Below are positions 36,978 to 49,520 of a stretch of 64,000 nt of DNA, one piece after another (within the stretch, counting starts at the first letter, position 1; every line of letters begins with the position of its first letter). The notes beneath the pieces were generated by a model. It worked only from the letters and a program-made list of their open reading frames with translations, was not told the DNA's origin and did not search any database. This DNA comes from Heliocidaris tuberculata (Eukaryota; Echinodermata; Echinoidea; Camarodonta; Echinometridae). The stretch spans positions 34,250,277 to 34,314,276 of the forward strand of contig CM046845.1 of NCBI GenBank assembly GCA_025618425.1, in the 5' to 3' direction. The position numbers and the translations under genes were made by a program.

Positions 36978-38188
36978 CATGTATCTAAACATTGCCAAGG
37001 GGACACTGTATACAATCTAACTTTACAATTATTGACTGACTCTACTGACTGAAAAGAAATAAGTCTTTATACACACTCAATGCTTCTTCCTTCTAAAACA
37101 AGATCAAACAAAAACTTAACTAAGAAGAGAAACCACATCTCTTTTAAGGATTCTCAGATCTAAAAAAAAAGAACATTAAGTGTGAACTGAAAAAAAAAAT
37201 TGTAGAAATTGCATTTGTCCAAGGGAAGCCATTAAAATTTAAGCACCCATTTTTCTCTCTGACCTCGCCGATGGCTCAGTATAACAATATAGTCTTTTCT
37301 TGTCCCTTGCCCCTTCTGTATACTCTCTGTTTATGTTTTTGAATAAGAGGACAAATGATGTCTATTGATGTGAATTTCTGTGATTTTAGCAGCTTTAACT
37401 CCTACAAGCTCACATCAATCTTTGAATCCTTTTGAAGCTCTTATTGCTTTGGATAACTTTAACAACATATTTAAATTTTAATATCAGTTGCATCTCTCTA
37501 TTTCTAATTTCGATTTCAAGATAAGAAGGCTGATAGAGAATGATGATGAGATCGATGGACAATTTGGAAAAAAAATTATAAAACATATTACCATAGTAAC
37601 AACCTTGATTTACTTGTGGATAAAAATAGTATGAAAATAACCCAATGACCTAAAAGAGATTAAAAGAAAATTTGAGGCAATAATCATTAGCGAATGTACT
37701 TCACATTACAACTGATTTTTAGAATTATTCCAAACTACACATTCAAGATATTTCCAAATTATTCCCACTCAACAAATCATACGTTTAAAAATCTGGACTG
37801 GTTTTTAACTTTAATGCAACTCCAGGCTTGACCATCATATGAACCCATGTAGGAATAACAGCACCCATGGGAGAAATATGAGTTACCCTGAAATGAGCTG
37901 ACAGCTCATTCAGAAGGGTTGGAGGGGTAATGACCAAAAGCATCTCATCTAAGAAATATGAAAACAGTCTGAAATAAAACCACAAAATGCATGGTTGCAT
38001 TTAAATTAGATTGAAAGTATCAAAAAATGAGAAAGATGTTCAACTTTTTGAGTTTCTCAAATGCTTGCAAAAAGTTACCTCACTTTAATGATTAGAAGAA
38101 TATTTACTGTCAAAAATCATCACAATTTATGATTATCATCAATAAGAAAATTCCTTTAAAATATGTCTTGTGAACACTAGACCTAAAT

Positions 38189-38485
38189 GGTGCTTTGCGA
38201 AGGTAGAATGAGTGTTTTGAAACTCATCTCAAACGCAGTTTCACAGGGTACTGTTTATACTGTTTATACTGCGCATGCTACTAGTTTATGTGACGTCATG
38301 ATTGTGCATTTATGTTTCCCCAGAAACTGGAGAAATGCCGATTTAAAATGCACCTTTTTGAGAGTTTACATCGGCATTTTATATCGGCGATTATTCGAAA
38401 ATGACTGTGGACGCAACCATGTTTTGAACTATACGCGTAACAAAAGGCTCATTCTTTCCTGAAAAATGGGAGCATAAATGCACCC
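38189..38485. mobile_element. GGTGC-ended MITE-like element, copy B
   Basis: The ends are GGTGCTTTGCG and GCATAAATGCACC. The body is collinear with the element at 27545-27912 but shorter, lacking part of its left-central region. It includes a GTGACGTCATGA site (CRE/AP-1-like) and a tandem TACTGTTTATACTGTTTATA. The predicted ORF across it is not gene-like. Confidence 0.7.
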
Positions 38486-39809
38486 TAAGAGAGCAAATGA
38501 GCAGGACCAAAGATCTTAAATGAGAAGTATAATCCAGAATGATGTGAGATATCTGGAATGAGATATCAGGTCAGTATCTCACGGACTGAATAGACAAGTT
38601 TTCTGACTAATTGGAAAGATGAGGTATTATTTACAAATAGAGAAGTTCTGCCTGCTTCATTTAATATGACCTAAAATGAAAACCACAAATGGGATAGCAG
38701 TTAGCTTCTAAAGTCAGGGATGGCTGATCTAAGCACCCATTGCAGTTTGATCCCATCATAGAAACCATAAATGGGTGTGAATCTCGTCAATTCCCAATGA
38801 CAGATATATATATATATGATGAGATGGAGTGTCTATTTTGGTCTATATGAAGCAATGGCCTAAGACTAATCAGGATATTATTGGGAGTGAGGAAAGTCTT
38901 AACAGAGCAAACCAAGGATTATTTTGTAATAATTGCAAAGAGTAATATTTGTTTTAAAAATCCACATGATAAAGATCAAAATGCCTGAAAACTTCATCAC
39001 GGTGGCTTGGTTGTATCTTCTATATTTCTCAAACAATAATCTGAATACTGAAAATCTAAACCATTCATAAGTGTCAAAATCATGTACCCTGTAATGAAAG
39101 GTAGCATCAACTCTGCAATTTCATAAAGTTAATTACCTGATGCAACAAAAAATACAATACTGCAGAAGTTATTTTTTCATTTGTAGGTAGAACAAGCCAA
39201 ATATACACGGATATAGGGTGCGTACACCATATATTTAACCCTCGTTTTTAATAGTACCATTATGTTTTGTTACATTTAATTCCTGAATACTTTGGGGGGA
39301 TGGGGAAAATCATTAACACCAATGAGATGATACAAATATCATTCATTTCTTGAAACCTTGCTAGAACTGGAGATAAAGAGACATCATCTATCTGATGTCT
39401 TGGGTTTTGGTCTTTTACATAGGCTAATCCACAAGGGGAGAGTAGAGAGCTTTGCCAAGATTAACTTGGTCCTTCAAGAGTCTTATTAACAGGAAGTCAT
39501 ACTCATGAATAAATTGTTGATAAATTGGTGATGACAAGAGGTAGTATGGCAAGTATGCCCACCAATTATTGGCTTAAATAAGATACCATATAGCTGTGTT
39601 TATTAAGAATGAAGATACCCATTGTAGTCAGGGACTAGTCATTTGTTCCATCAATCCATTAAAGTTTTTGTTGATCTAAAAAAATAGTGATTCCCAATCA
39701 AGCCATTACTCCCTAAGCCCTTCAACAAGGATCTTCCAACATCCATCGGAGGAAACCGGTCCTAGATACTGAATGAACATTGCTCCAAACATGACCCATT
39801 CTTCAAATA

Positions 39810-40000
39810 CTATAAAACCAGAAATTTTTGCTTGCATTAAACTTTTGCGAATTCCGCGAGTGGTCAAGGCTCGCAAAAGTTTCATGCCGCGAAATAATAA
39901 AATCATAAATTAAACAACATAAAATTATTGCAATTCATGAAACTTTCTTGCTGCAGAATTGGCCGTCATTAACAGTTTGCGAAAGTTTCTGGTTTGACAA
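39810..40000. mobile_element. Small TIR element (AAACCAGAAA ends)
   Basis: The left end TATAAAACCAGAAATTTTTGC is matched by the right end GCGAAAGTTTCTGGTTTGAC. Inside, TTTTGCGAATTCCGCGAG and GGCTCGCAAAAGTTTCATG form a further inverted pair. GCGAA-rich, AAACC-ended elements of this kind are widespread in marine invertebrates. Confidence 0.65.
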
Positions 40001-40302
40001 TGTATGGGCTGATGGCTATGAGTCATCAGATGGATACAAAGCTTACAAGAATCTATATTTCCTGACAATTACAAAAATCCTCTGATCCAATCATATCTCT
40101 AACTTACAGCACTTTTTAAACACACTTACCTTCTCCTTGTAACCTTTTATTCACATGGTTAACATTGAATATTGGTTTAGATCAGCAGTTCTTGAATGGC
40201 AGCCCACAGGATAAACCCAATCTCCCAAAAAATTATCATGTAAACCCATGGTAGGCCCACAGTATGGGTGATGCTTAGAGGATCAGAGATTAATTTCATA
40301 TC

Positions 40303-40380
40303 ATCTGCTCAGAGCCAGAAGGGCGTTAACATATAAACTTTAACACAGAGTTAAAGCCCCCTTTTGGCGTTCAACAGACA
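40303..40380. repeat. Short palindromic repeat, copy 4, next to exon 2
   Basis: TCTGCTCAGAGCCAGAAGGG, then CGTTAAC, pairs with GTTAAAGCC and TTTTGGCGTTCAACAGACA. It lies about 60 bp downstream of the exon 2 splice donor on the gene strand. Confidence 0.8.
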
Positions 40381-40439
40381 ATATTTTCTTCTAAAAAAAA
40401 AAAAGTAAAACCATATCTAGGTGATATTTGCTATCTTAC

Positions 40440-40652
40440 CCAGCTTTCTTCCTTGAGATGTAACAAGAGTTCTCTGCATGGTAGGAGGAAGTCCAACATG
40501 AACCTTGACCCATCACCTTTAAACCTTCTGTTGATGATGTCACAGACCTGTGCAGTCATGTAAGGTGCAATGTCTTCAAATGGGTAGTAGAGCTCTGTGA
40601 GCACATCTTCAAGGGATGGCATGTTCGTCTCATCGTAGGGCTGTGGTGGCTC
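40440..40652 (-). CDS. PLEKHG4: PLEKHG4-like exon 2: conserved PLEKHG4B-type N-terminal region
   Basis: The exon is exactly 71 codons in phase 0/0, residues 55-125. The acceptor is a pyrimidine-rich tract ending tgtgtccag and the donor is TGG then gtaaga. It reads EPPQPYDETNMPSLEDVL at the start and continues with YYPFEDIAPYMTAQVCDII, then GDGSRFMLDFLLPCRELLL. The pattern of a short acidic helix, a (Y)YPFE motif, a GDG(S/L)R turn and DFLLP closely resembles the opening of PLEKHG4B and related puratrophin proteins. The function of this region is not established; it precedes the SEC14-like domain. A copy of the short AGCCAGAAGGGC palindrome ends about 60 bp past its donor, inside intron 2. Confidence 0.85.
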
Positions 40653-42767
40653 CTGGACACAAACAAAAGAAATATTGTTTTTACTTTTATACTACAAATG
40701 CGCATTTTTATTGATTTCACTTTATCTAAGAATGAATTGACTCCTATGAATTGGTAGTCTCTATACTTTAAACACATCTTTAATGCTTCTAATCACAACA
40801 AACTCATATTAATTACTCCTACACAAATTTATAGCAGTTCAGAGGCACAATGTACACATTGCTTTGCAATAACTCTTTCTGGTCCTGGCCCTTAAATCTT
40901 AGACTGACTTAAAAACTCAAAATGAAAAAAAAAAGTGCTGAGAGCCAGAGTCCAACTGACCATTTGCAACATTCTCCAATCAAAAGAATCCTATGTTTAC
41001 TGGTTTATACACTTTCAAGTGACTCCAGGAATGCAATGGAGTATCCAACCAGAAAATGTTACAAGCTTCAAGTCAGTGCACACATTTACATTGCTCAACC
41101 TAAAAATTTTCTGCTGATAGCTAGAACTTGTGTTAAATGATATCATTTAAAACCCTTCTGCCTCTCAACCTAACATGAAATGAGATAGCTTGGTGCCCTC
41201 ATTACTCTATAACATTCCTGAGTCTGGGACTATGATAATAAAATCATTCTAATAAATCATGACATCAAGACTAGCTGTCCATAAATGTTCAAGTAGGGCC
41301 CTGGTTCAAGCATGTTACCAAGCATGTTATCTTTAGTAGATAGCAACCTATACACTACATCATTATCATATGAATGGAGTTAGAATTTCTGTTAATTGTT
41401 TCATAAAGGCAGTTTGCTGTTTGAGATCTGCAAGTGCATTATTACATGCTTTAAAGGGATCTTCAGCATCTTCAGATATCATCTACCGTTGTTGAACTGC
41501 GCAATTTTCTATAAAAAAAATGTAGCAGAACACATACATTTTTCTTTCTACAAGCCCCGTTATCTTCATCTGTTAATATTGTACATATACATGTAATTGG
41601 CAAATTTAATTTTCTGGGGAATTGTAGCTCACTTTGTTTCTTCATCCATAACACTTTGGACTGATTTCACATCATTTCATTTTGAACTTTTAAAAATAAC
41701 CTATATGTTTTCAACTGCTAGTAGATAACCTTGCTGATTCCCCTGGAAATCATATCAACCTGTATGATATTAGGAATAGGTTATCTTTCATTGACAAGCC
41801 CTAGTTCAACTTTCTGAATATGTGCAAAGAAGGTTAAGGGTTAAAGAGGGAGGGGTGTGGAAATGCTGAATAAAAGAAACTCAAGATTTGGTCAATCCTG
41901 ATTTGTTTCTTTGCTCAGTGGTCAGCCTAACTTTGAACTTGACTGAGAACAAGGTCAACATTCCAAAGGATCCCTTCCAAAAGAAGCGTGAAATATATCT
42001 TGACCTAAAGACTTAGATTTGATCTCTTTATGTCAAGGTTGACAAGGAGGAGGCGTCAAGATTATGGTCTGGTCGACAGATGGATGCATAAAATTGCTTT
42101 GTTTTTTCATTAAAACAATATATGACAGTCATTACTATTGAAAGAATCAAAACAGGGGTTTAGTGAATATTGACAACTGTTGCTAACACCATTTTAATCA
42201 TTGAATTCCTGCAATAATGAATATTTATATCAAACAAAGGGTCTCTTGCAAAAATGCAACAAATGTAATTTGATTTTCAACCAATCAGGAGTTTAGAACT
42301 AGTATTGAATTTTTGGAGTTGCATTTAAATACAATTTCTTTATGGAAGAGGAGATGACATGTAGAGAATTCAGAAGGGGAACACAGAATGAGCAATATTG
42401 AAAGAACTGAAGCAGGGAGAGAGAATACTGAACCTTTGATGACCTGATAGTGAACTTTAAGAGAGCCAAAGGCAAATGACCCATATCAATAAATCCCTCC
42501 CATATACATCCATGCCTTAAGTTATTCTACTTCCTCCCTGCTGTAAGTAACACACTTTGGAGCTCCCCAAAATTCTCCCTTAATCAAGTTTCTTTCTAAG
42601 TAAAGCTTCTTAACTATTTATCTCATTTCCCTATAGACTGTCCATCACATTACTTGGAATCCTGGTATATCAAACATGTATGCACAGTTCAAGTAAGAGT
42701 TTGGCACAATGTTACTTGTATTAAACTCTCCAAAGAACTAATGCATGGGAGGGTCATACACTTTGAT

Positions 42768-42850
42768 TGAAGGATTTTTTTTTTTTTTTTGGATTGAAGG
42801 ATTTTTATTGATCAAATTCCATTCTCGCAGCCCGAAGGCTGAATTGCAAT
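42768..42850 (-). mobile_element. Non-LTR retrotransposon or SINE 3' end, minus orientation
   Basis: On the minus strand it reads CAATTCAGCCTTCGGGCTGC (a short stem-loop), then AATGGAATTTGATCAATAAA, then CCTTCAATCC, a poly-A tract and a second CCTTCAATC. The stem-loop and following AATAAA match the element tail at 45394-45480. The 5' extent to the right is unknown. Confidence 0.6.
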
Positions 42851-45393
42851 GGTTACAATGTAATATACATGCTAAAAACAATGATACAGAGTTCAATCAG
42901 TGCACACAATACTTGTCCAAATAATGAAATCAATTAAAACTGTAGTAATAATATTTTCATTATAGTATCAAAAGACAAATAAATTTAAATTTCAGTTATA
43001 CAAATTAAAATTGACATTTCAGGAATATTCATGTTTCGTGATTGAGAATTGACTATTTTACATTGATATAAGATTTAAAATAATTGCAAAATTCATTAAG
43101 ACATTAAATATCATATAGCATATTCAGAGAGAACAGTAATTAAGGCCCAGTGATTTTCTGCCCAGACAAATCTGAACAAGTAAGGCCTATATAAGAGTAT
43201 TTTAAAATAAAAAAGAAAAAGATATTCCCTAAATGAAAACAGTATTTTGTTGAATTATTCATGTGCAAAGTGTTGGTCTATTCGACTGTTATTATAGCTT
43301 TAACTTTAAAGAACACATCCAATGGCAATATATATACTACATGTATGAGGGGTAATACACACATACACATACATGTAATAAAGCCAAGCCAGAGGCAAAT
43401 ATCATTATCACTGCCTCACATTATCCAAACCTAATGGGCCATGGAAGAAAAAAAATGTGCACAAGGACCCATTCTCTACTGTGCTAAAGAGCCAGTGTGT
43501 ACATGTATGAATATATCAACATTTTAAGATAGTATCAGATGCTTGACAAATTTGCATAGAAGTATGAGCTGTGAAGAATGAGGAAAATATATAATTGAGA
43601 GATACATCAGTATGATTTAGCTGATGCTATAGATCCATCTGTGTATTCCATCATGTGGTACAGATAGGATAACCTGATGTTTGCTAATAAAGGTCACAGC
43701 CAAGTCAACTATGCCATTCATAAATCTTTCCAACAGAAGCTGAAATTCTCTACAGACAACATTTCTAATGCCCACAATCTATATGATGTAAATAGTGAAA
43801 ATTTTGAAATTAAAATGTACAATATGCTGGCCTGGTGTATAAAAAGATCTATTTAAAGTCCATAGCAGATGTTTCCATAGAAATATAATTTTTAAAAACT
43901 TTATTTTCGATACCCCAGGAAGGTAAATATAAACTGGCGAAGTATTGATAATAATAATAGGCCTGAATCTATTTCTAGGCCTACTCTTTGATGAAAATCA
44001 AAATATCAATCTATCAACACTTCTATTGTCTCAAATAAGCAAGTTCTATAATCTTACTTTGGGCAGTCTATTATTTTATTATTTTATTATTTATTATTTT
44101 AATCTACAATACTGGGTAAGATCTACTGAAATTCATCATTTTTAACTTACATGTATCTTCTTTATTTCAATGTTTCAAACCTACACTGGTTACAAATCAA
44201 TGATACATTCCTACAGCTATACAAATATCTGACCTCCAGAAAATTTTATATTTCAAATGAAAAAAAAAATGTCCCTAAGAACAAAAACTTACTGGATTTT
44301 TCATTTTTGGATGCTTTCCTTTACTACTTTTATTTCATCTACTCAAAGGACACATTCACCCGGAGCCTCCATAAATGAAATAGCATTGCATTTACTCCTC
44401 TCTATACAGAACATGCTTTCAGAGAGACTTTGAGACAGCCTACATCAAGCAATCAGTCTGTATCACATCTCTCTTTGGGTCTTGATCTTGTTCTATATTG
44501 AGCTCTGTTTACAAGAAACTCCCTAACCCAATCTATCACCAATAAGAACGAGATGGCATGATGTAGGCCCATCCACTAAACATAATTCATTGAGATGGGC
44601 TACCCCCTAATATCAATATACAATATATCGTCGTGTGCCCGGCAGAAGGGCACGAACGCAAAAATTGACAAAATTTTCGATTTTCAGTTTTTGGTAACAT
44701 AAGATAGAGAATTAAAAGGCCTTTCGACTAATATGCTTCTCAACTCATCAAATGCCTGAATTGTTACGTAATACAAGAAAATGAAAATGGCGCGGGCAGC
44801 CAAATACAAAAATCCTTCCCGGCAGAAGGGCGCGAACGCCTGTGCGCACGGAAAACACATTTTCGAGAAAAACGCGATTGACGATTATGCTTTAATTTGC
44901 AGCCGCATTCCGAACTAATTAATAATCCAAACATCTTCTAAATTTCACCAAATGATAAAATGACACTTCAATAATCATCTTTGTAAATATTATTACCAAT
45001 GGTGCTAAACTTTTAAAGATATGAATACATTTTCCGTTCACGACCTTCTGCTGGGAACAAATTACGCGAAATTAGTGTTTTTCTTCCCGGCAAAAGGGCG
45101 CTAACAACGGAGCATTGTTCGCGCCCTTTTGCAGGGAAGAAAATCTGCGCGACGTAGGCCCGGAAGAAGGGCGTGAAGCCTCCTGCGCATAGCCGTGTAT
45201 GTGACTCGCGCCCTTTCGCCGGGAAGAAAAACACTGATTTCGCGTAATTTCTTCCCAGCAGAAGGTCGTGAACGGAAAATGTATTCATATCTTGGAAAGT
45301 TTAGCACTACTGGTAATAAAATTTACAATAATGATTCTTGGAGTGTTATTTTGTCATTTGGTGAAATTTAGAAGATGTTTGGATTATTAATTG

Positions 45394-45480
45394 AATTGAA
45401 TTGAATTGAATTGATAATGGTTTATTTAAATCAGCACATGGCAGCCCAAAGGCTGAATTGAGTGTGATGTACAATAAAAA
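45394..45480 (-). mobile_element. Retrotransposon 3' end inserted in the palindrome's right arm
   Basis: On the minus strand: CAATTCAGCCTTTGGGCTGC, then GCTGATTTAAATAAACCATT, then (TCAAT)n. The stem-loop CAGCC-TTT-GGGCTG, a following AATAAA and a short-repeat tail match the element at 42768-42850. The rest of the insert, to about 45850, is AT-rich and mostly ATT repeats. Confidence 0.7.
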
Positions 45481-45639
45481 CACATATAGATATTTATACA
45501 AGATTCGAAAAACATTAAAACATTAAAAATTCACATATATACAATATTTTAAAAACATATGGAGATAGCATATAAAACATAGAGACATAATATGTCATTG
45601 CACCATTACTGTCTTGTATTTTTAATTTGTTATCACTAT

Positions 45640-45800
45640 TATTAATATTTATTATCACTACTATTATTATCATTATCATTTATTGATATTATTATTATTA
45701 TTATCATCATCGTTATTATTATTGACATTATTATTAATATTATTTTTATTATATTATTATTATTATCATAATTATTATTTTTACTAATATTACTGTTATC
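45640..45800. repeat. (ATT)n-rich low-complexity tract
   Basis: Degenerate ATT/ATC triplets within the insert in the foldback element. A cleaner (TTA)n run is at 46387-46410. Confidence 0.9.
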
Positions 45801-48800
45801 ATAATTGTTATTAATGGCAATAACAATATCATTGCTACTGTTAATGTCAGTGTGCCCGGCAGAAGGGCTTCAGATTACTTCAGAATGCGGCTGCAAAATG
45901 AAGCATAATCTTTAATCGCGTTTTTCTCGAAACTGTGTTTTCCTTGTGCGCAGGCGTTCGCGCCCTTCTGCCGGGCACACGACGATATACTCTATGCAGT
46001 ATACATAAACAAAGCCAGGTTGAAGTATATTTTATACCAGAATCACTCTGCAGTTGTGGTTGATGTAGTATTCTATTTCACTCAGGGTTATTCTACACAA
46101 AGATCCAGAGACAAACACAGATAAATAAGAATTAAAATATTCAACATACAAGTTCCTAAACCACTGATAAAATGCTCTCTAAATATTAGTTGCATTATGT
46201 AAAAAACTTAATTCATTTGGGCAATTACATTCCAGCAATTACAAAAAAGAAATGAAGGAATAACAAATACTATTCACGCTTTTCCTTGAATGTTCTTCTT
46301 ATCATTTCTTCATCATCTACCCATCCTTATTTCCTCTCCTTCTATAAATCTGATGTAACCATGAATAGTTACAAACACATAGCATGATTATTATTATTAT
46401 TATTATTATTGCAATCATTCATGTCACTTGAAATACCTCCCTGGTTTGTTTATTCACTTCCTTGACTAATTAAAACAAAGATTTATCATTGACCCCTAAC
46501 AGAAGACATCCCCTTCCCATCCATCAATGATGGTCTACACACCTATGTTAAGCATGCCATAAAGAATGTAAGGTATGCTACTATCCATCAATCAATTAAT
46601 CATAGGAGATAGTCTTGTTTTCACATACAACTATTTGCTGCTTCCAATGGAAATGAGTTCATCCAAGTCTGAAGTGTATAGACAACCCTTCTTATTGCAA
46701 TACTCTTCCCTGGTGCAACCAAGGATCCATGGGAAGTAAGCATGGATAGTCTGAAAGTAAACAATTCAGACTCGGTTATACATCTCCTGAACTCCAGGCT
46801 ATGGGATACTCTGTCAAGAGGGGGTTAGTTTGCAAGCATAGACCTTAATTTGACACTTTATTAGAAAATCATTGTGTCTTGGGAGAAGCCTAACCCAGGT
46901 TCCTACTGGTCATTTCCTGTGTCAGGAGTAGCTATAGTACAGGGGCTTGCAGCTATGGTAGTCTTATGGTAGTCTTACAGTACAGACACTCTGTTATGAC
47001 TGTCTAGGGTTTGTGCCTGCAAACTAAGAGGGGGTAGTGATAAAGCCATGCCTATCTAGTCCTTACTGGTAAAGTATCCTTCAAATCTTCAACTTTTACC
47101 ACACAGGCACAGAAGATGAAATAACGAAATTATAATGGAAATAATTTTCTGCACTTATCATCATTATTTGACTTTCTTCAGTCCCAGTATGTGGGACTGA
47201 TGTATAAGAGTTTAAAAATACTCCATGAAATGATTTATTTCGTTGTTTAGTCTCAGCTCACTTTAGGGCAAATTTCTGACCTATGCTAATTACACAGCCT
47301 GGGCAGAAATGTATTAATACCATGCAAGAGTTAGAAATTCATTCAAATCCATTTAAATTGCAAATAATCTTACTCCCTATATGTATTATCTCTGTGCTTT
47401 AGTATGAGTTTCATTATGATTATGTAAAAGTTATTGTTCATGATGTTTTTATACGCTGTACAAACAGCTGCAATTCAGCCAGCTGGCAGAAAATAATTCT
47501 TTGTTTTAATAAACCATTACCAGTACCGCCCCCCTTTTTTTTAAGCCAGCAAAAAAAAAAAAAATTAGAAAACATTTGATAACCCTAATTCACTTTCAGA
47601 ATGATTCCAAAAAATAAAAATCTATTCAGAACTTCTTATTTCACATGATTTAGATGCTTCTTCTTCCAAAGTCGATTTTCATATTGTGCACTATGCTTAT
47701 TAAGTTGAGGTACCTCTGGCCTGCAAAATATGACATAAAATAAGAGAGTCAAGGTTATTAACTTCCTATGTAATTGAGAATGACTCTAAGTGACATTTTA
47801 TCAACGGAAGCTCAACGTGAGCTACTGGATACCAAAGCTAATTAGCACTCGTTATGTCTACACTGAGTCCTCATACACTGCTCAAATTAACAAATAAAAG
47901 GCCTCCGCTATACAATTATTATCTAGGGGCCATATCAATATTTCATTTGAACTGTAAGATACAGTACACTTTAATCATATCCTCAATCTATACTTCAAGG
48001 ATAGTATTCTAAGAAAGAATACCCACTTGATAAGAGGCTCTGTGATATAATTTTTTTGTTTGTTTTCTATAATCATATAATGTATAATTTCCCAATAAGT
48101 GTAATTTAAACACAAAGTGAATTATCAGTGATAATGAAGATTACTCTTTATTGAGGGCTCAACAATTGTCAAAATATGTGATGACCTTGTTAATTTACAG
48201 CTATTCTTAATCAATTCAACTTTAAATTTCAGTAACTGACCATATTAGAGGTAAGTATACAATGAAAGGCTTTTAAAAAAATACTGGAAAACTATTTAAT
48301 CAATTAGAGACTGCGGCCATAACATCTAAACCAAAAGTCTTGAAAGCAGATCGCTTGTTTCTAAAAATAAAGGTGATGGTATTCTCATTTCATGCTCATG
48401 AGTACATGACCAAGTAGGTCCTTAGATGGTTGGAAATCATAAATCAGTATACTCCTTTCCATACAGAATCCTGTTTGTCATCGACCAGCTGATCTCCATC
48501 CTAACACAGATTTTTAATGTACTCATAACATTCCCTCTACAGTGTATAGTATGTAAGAGAGTAAATATATGTTAGGAATCATCGAGATGGGTTCACTTAT
48601 ATGTACTACAAGTAGAGAGTGAATGACCATCACTGTATCAGCAATGCTCATCTTCATTAGATGTTGAAAGAGTTTGTGTTTTCAAGATTCCTCTTATACC
48701 TTTTTGGTAAAAACACTTTTAACAGTTTAGAATCTTGCAGTGCTATTTAATTAGTGATATTTTTGATCACTGACTGGAAATTAATGAGAATGTAAAACTA

Positions 48801-48993
48801 CCAAATGCAACTCACCATAAGAAGTTCTTTTCTATTCCTTTAATTCAGACAAATTGAACTTAGTCCTTTAACTCAGATCCTCACTTTCTTCAGTGTGATA
48901 GAATATATTGACTGACTACAAATAAGATACAAGCCAGTGGTTTAGCTGAACTAAACATCATCTAAAAGCCTCCTCATAGGATAATCCTCAACT

Positions 48994-49022
48994 ATGGCCT
49001 AATTCAATTCAATTCAATTCAA
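48994..49022. repeat. (AATTC)n pentanucleotide repeat
   Basis: About five tandem AATTC units, the same pentamer as the tail at 45394 but without a recognisable retrotransposon end beside it. Confidence 0.9.
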
Positions 49023-49443
49023 TAATCCACTTAATTGACAGAAACTCCTTGAAATCAAACCAATTACATTGCCAAAACTGAAACTTGAAATTCAAATTGC
49101 CTCTAAATCCCTCTGTCTATATATATTTCTAAGTTCTTATACAACAAAAAGAGAAGCCAAAAACAAATATCCGCTGCATTCTCGTAAAAGACAAATACAA
49201 ATAAAAACAAACCTCAATCACTTTCAGCTAATTCCATGGCAAATATGACAAATTTACGAGAGTGCGATAAAGCACAAGATACAAGTGGAAGAGGACCAGG
49301 GTGAAGTTCAAAATACAGGCCTGTAAACCATGCAATAATGTCAGTCACTCTATGCCATTCATGAGGAGAAAATTAAAATAAAATATGAATAGTTCCTTAT
49401 AACCTCATGTACACTGTACATTTTCACGTTTACAGAAGCATAT

Positions 49444-49520
49444 TGTCTATTTGGAGCCAGAAGGGCGTTAACTCTATGTTAAATGATATGAGTTAACGCC
49501 CTTTCTGGCTCTGAACAGAC
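49444..49520. repeat. Short palindromic repeat, copy 5 (best preserved)
   Basis: The left arm GAGCCAGAAGGGCGTTAACT is matched by the right arm AGTTAACGCCCTTTCTGGCTC with one extra base. The outer sequences TGTCTATTTG and TGAACAGAC are also complementary with mismatches. The loop is about 15-20 bases. A transcript would form a hairpin of roughly 30 bp. Confidence 0.85.

Larger units (their letters stand above)
17222..40439 (-). other. Intron 2 of the PLEKHG4-like gene (23.2 kb)
   Basis: The largest intron, phase 0, inferred from exons 2 and 3 joining as ...KEESW-LQLKHKL..., which keeps the spacing known from PLEKHG4B. It accommodates two MITEs, a trinucleotide satellite, two GGTGC-ended elements, a TTAA element, a truncated retrotransposon and a small TIR element. 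Each is listed separately. Stretches between them (22-27 kb, 31.2-36.9 kb) show no feature beyond homopolymers and short duplications. Confidence 0.65.
44624..45989. mobile_element. 1.37-kb palindromic (foldback) element with GCCCGGCAGAAGGGC termini
   Basis: The outer ends are TATATCGTCGTGTGCCCGGC and its exact reverse complement. Inside, the left arm (about 44815-45110) is mirrored by the right arm (about 45200-45393 and 45870-45975): for example GCATTCCGAACTAATTAATA on the left, and GGATTATTAATT plus GAATGCGGCTGC on the right. The motif CGGCAGAAGGGCGCGAACGC and variants recur at least six times, some paired over short distances near the centre (45085-45190). Between the two parts of the right arm lies about 480 bp of inserted sequence beginning with a retrotransposon tail. 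No transposase ORF; the open frames at 45013-45307 arise from the arms. Confidence 0.8.

Noticed and set aside
45013..45307. Two overlapping minus-strand frames of 91 and 68 residues
   Set aside because: They lie entirely in the arms of the palindromic element and repeat the same motif.
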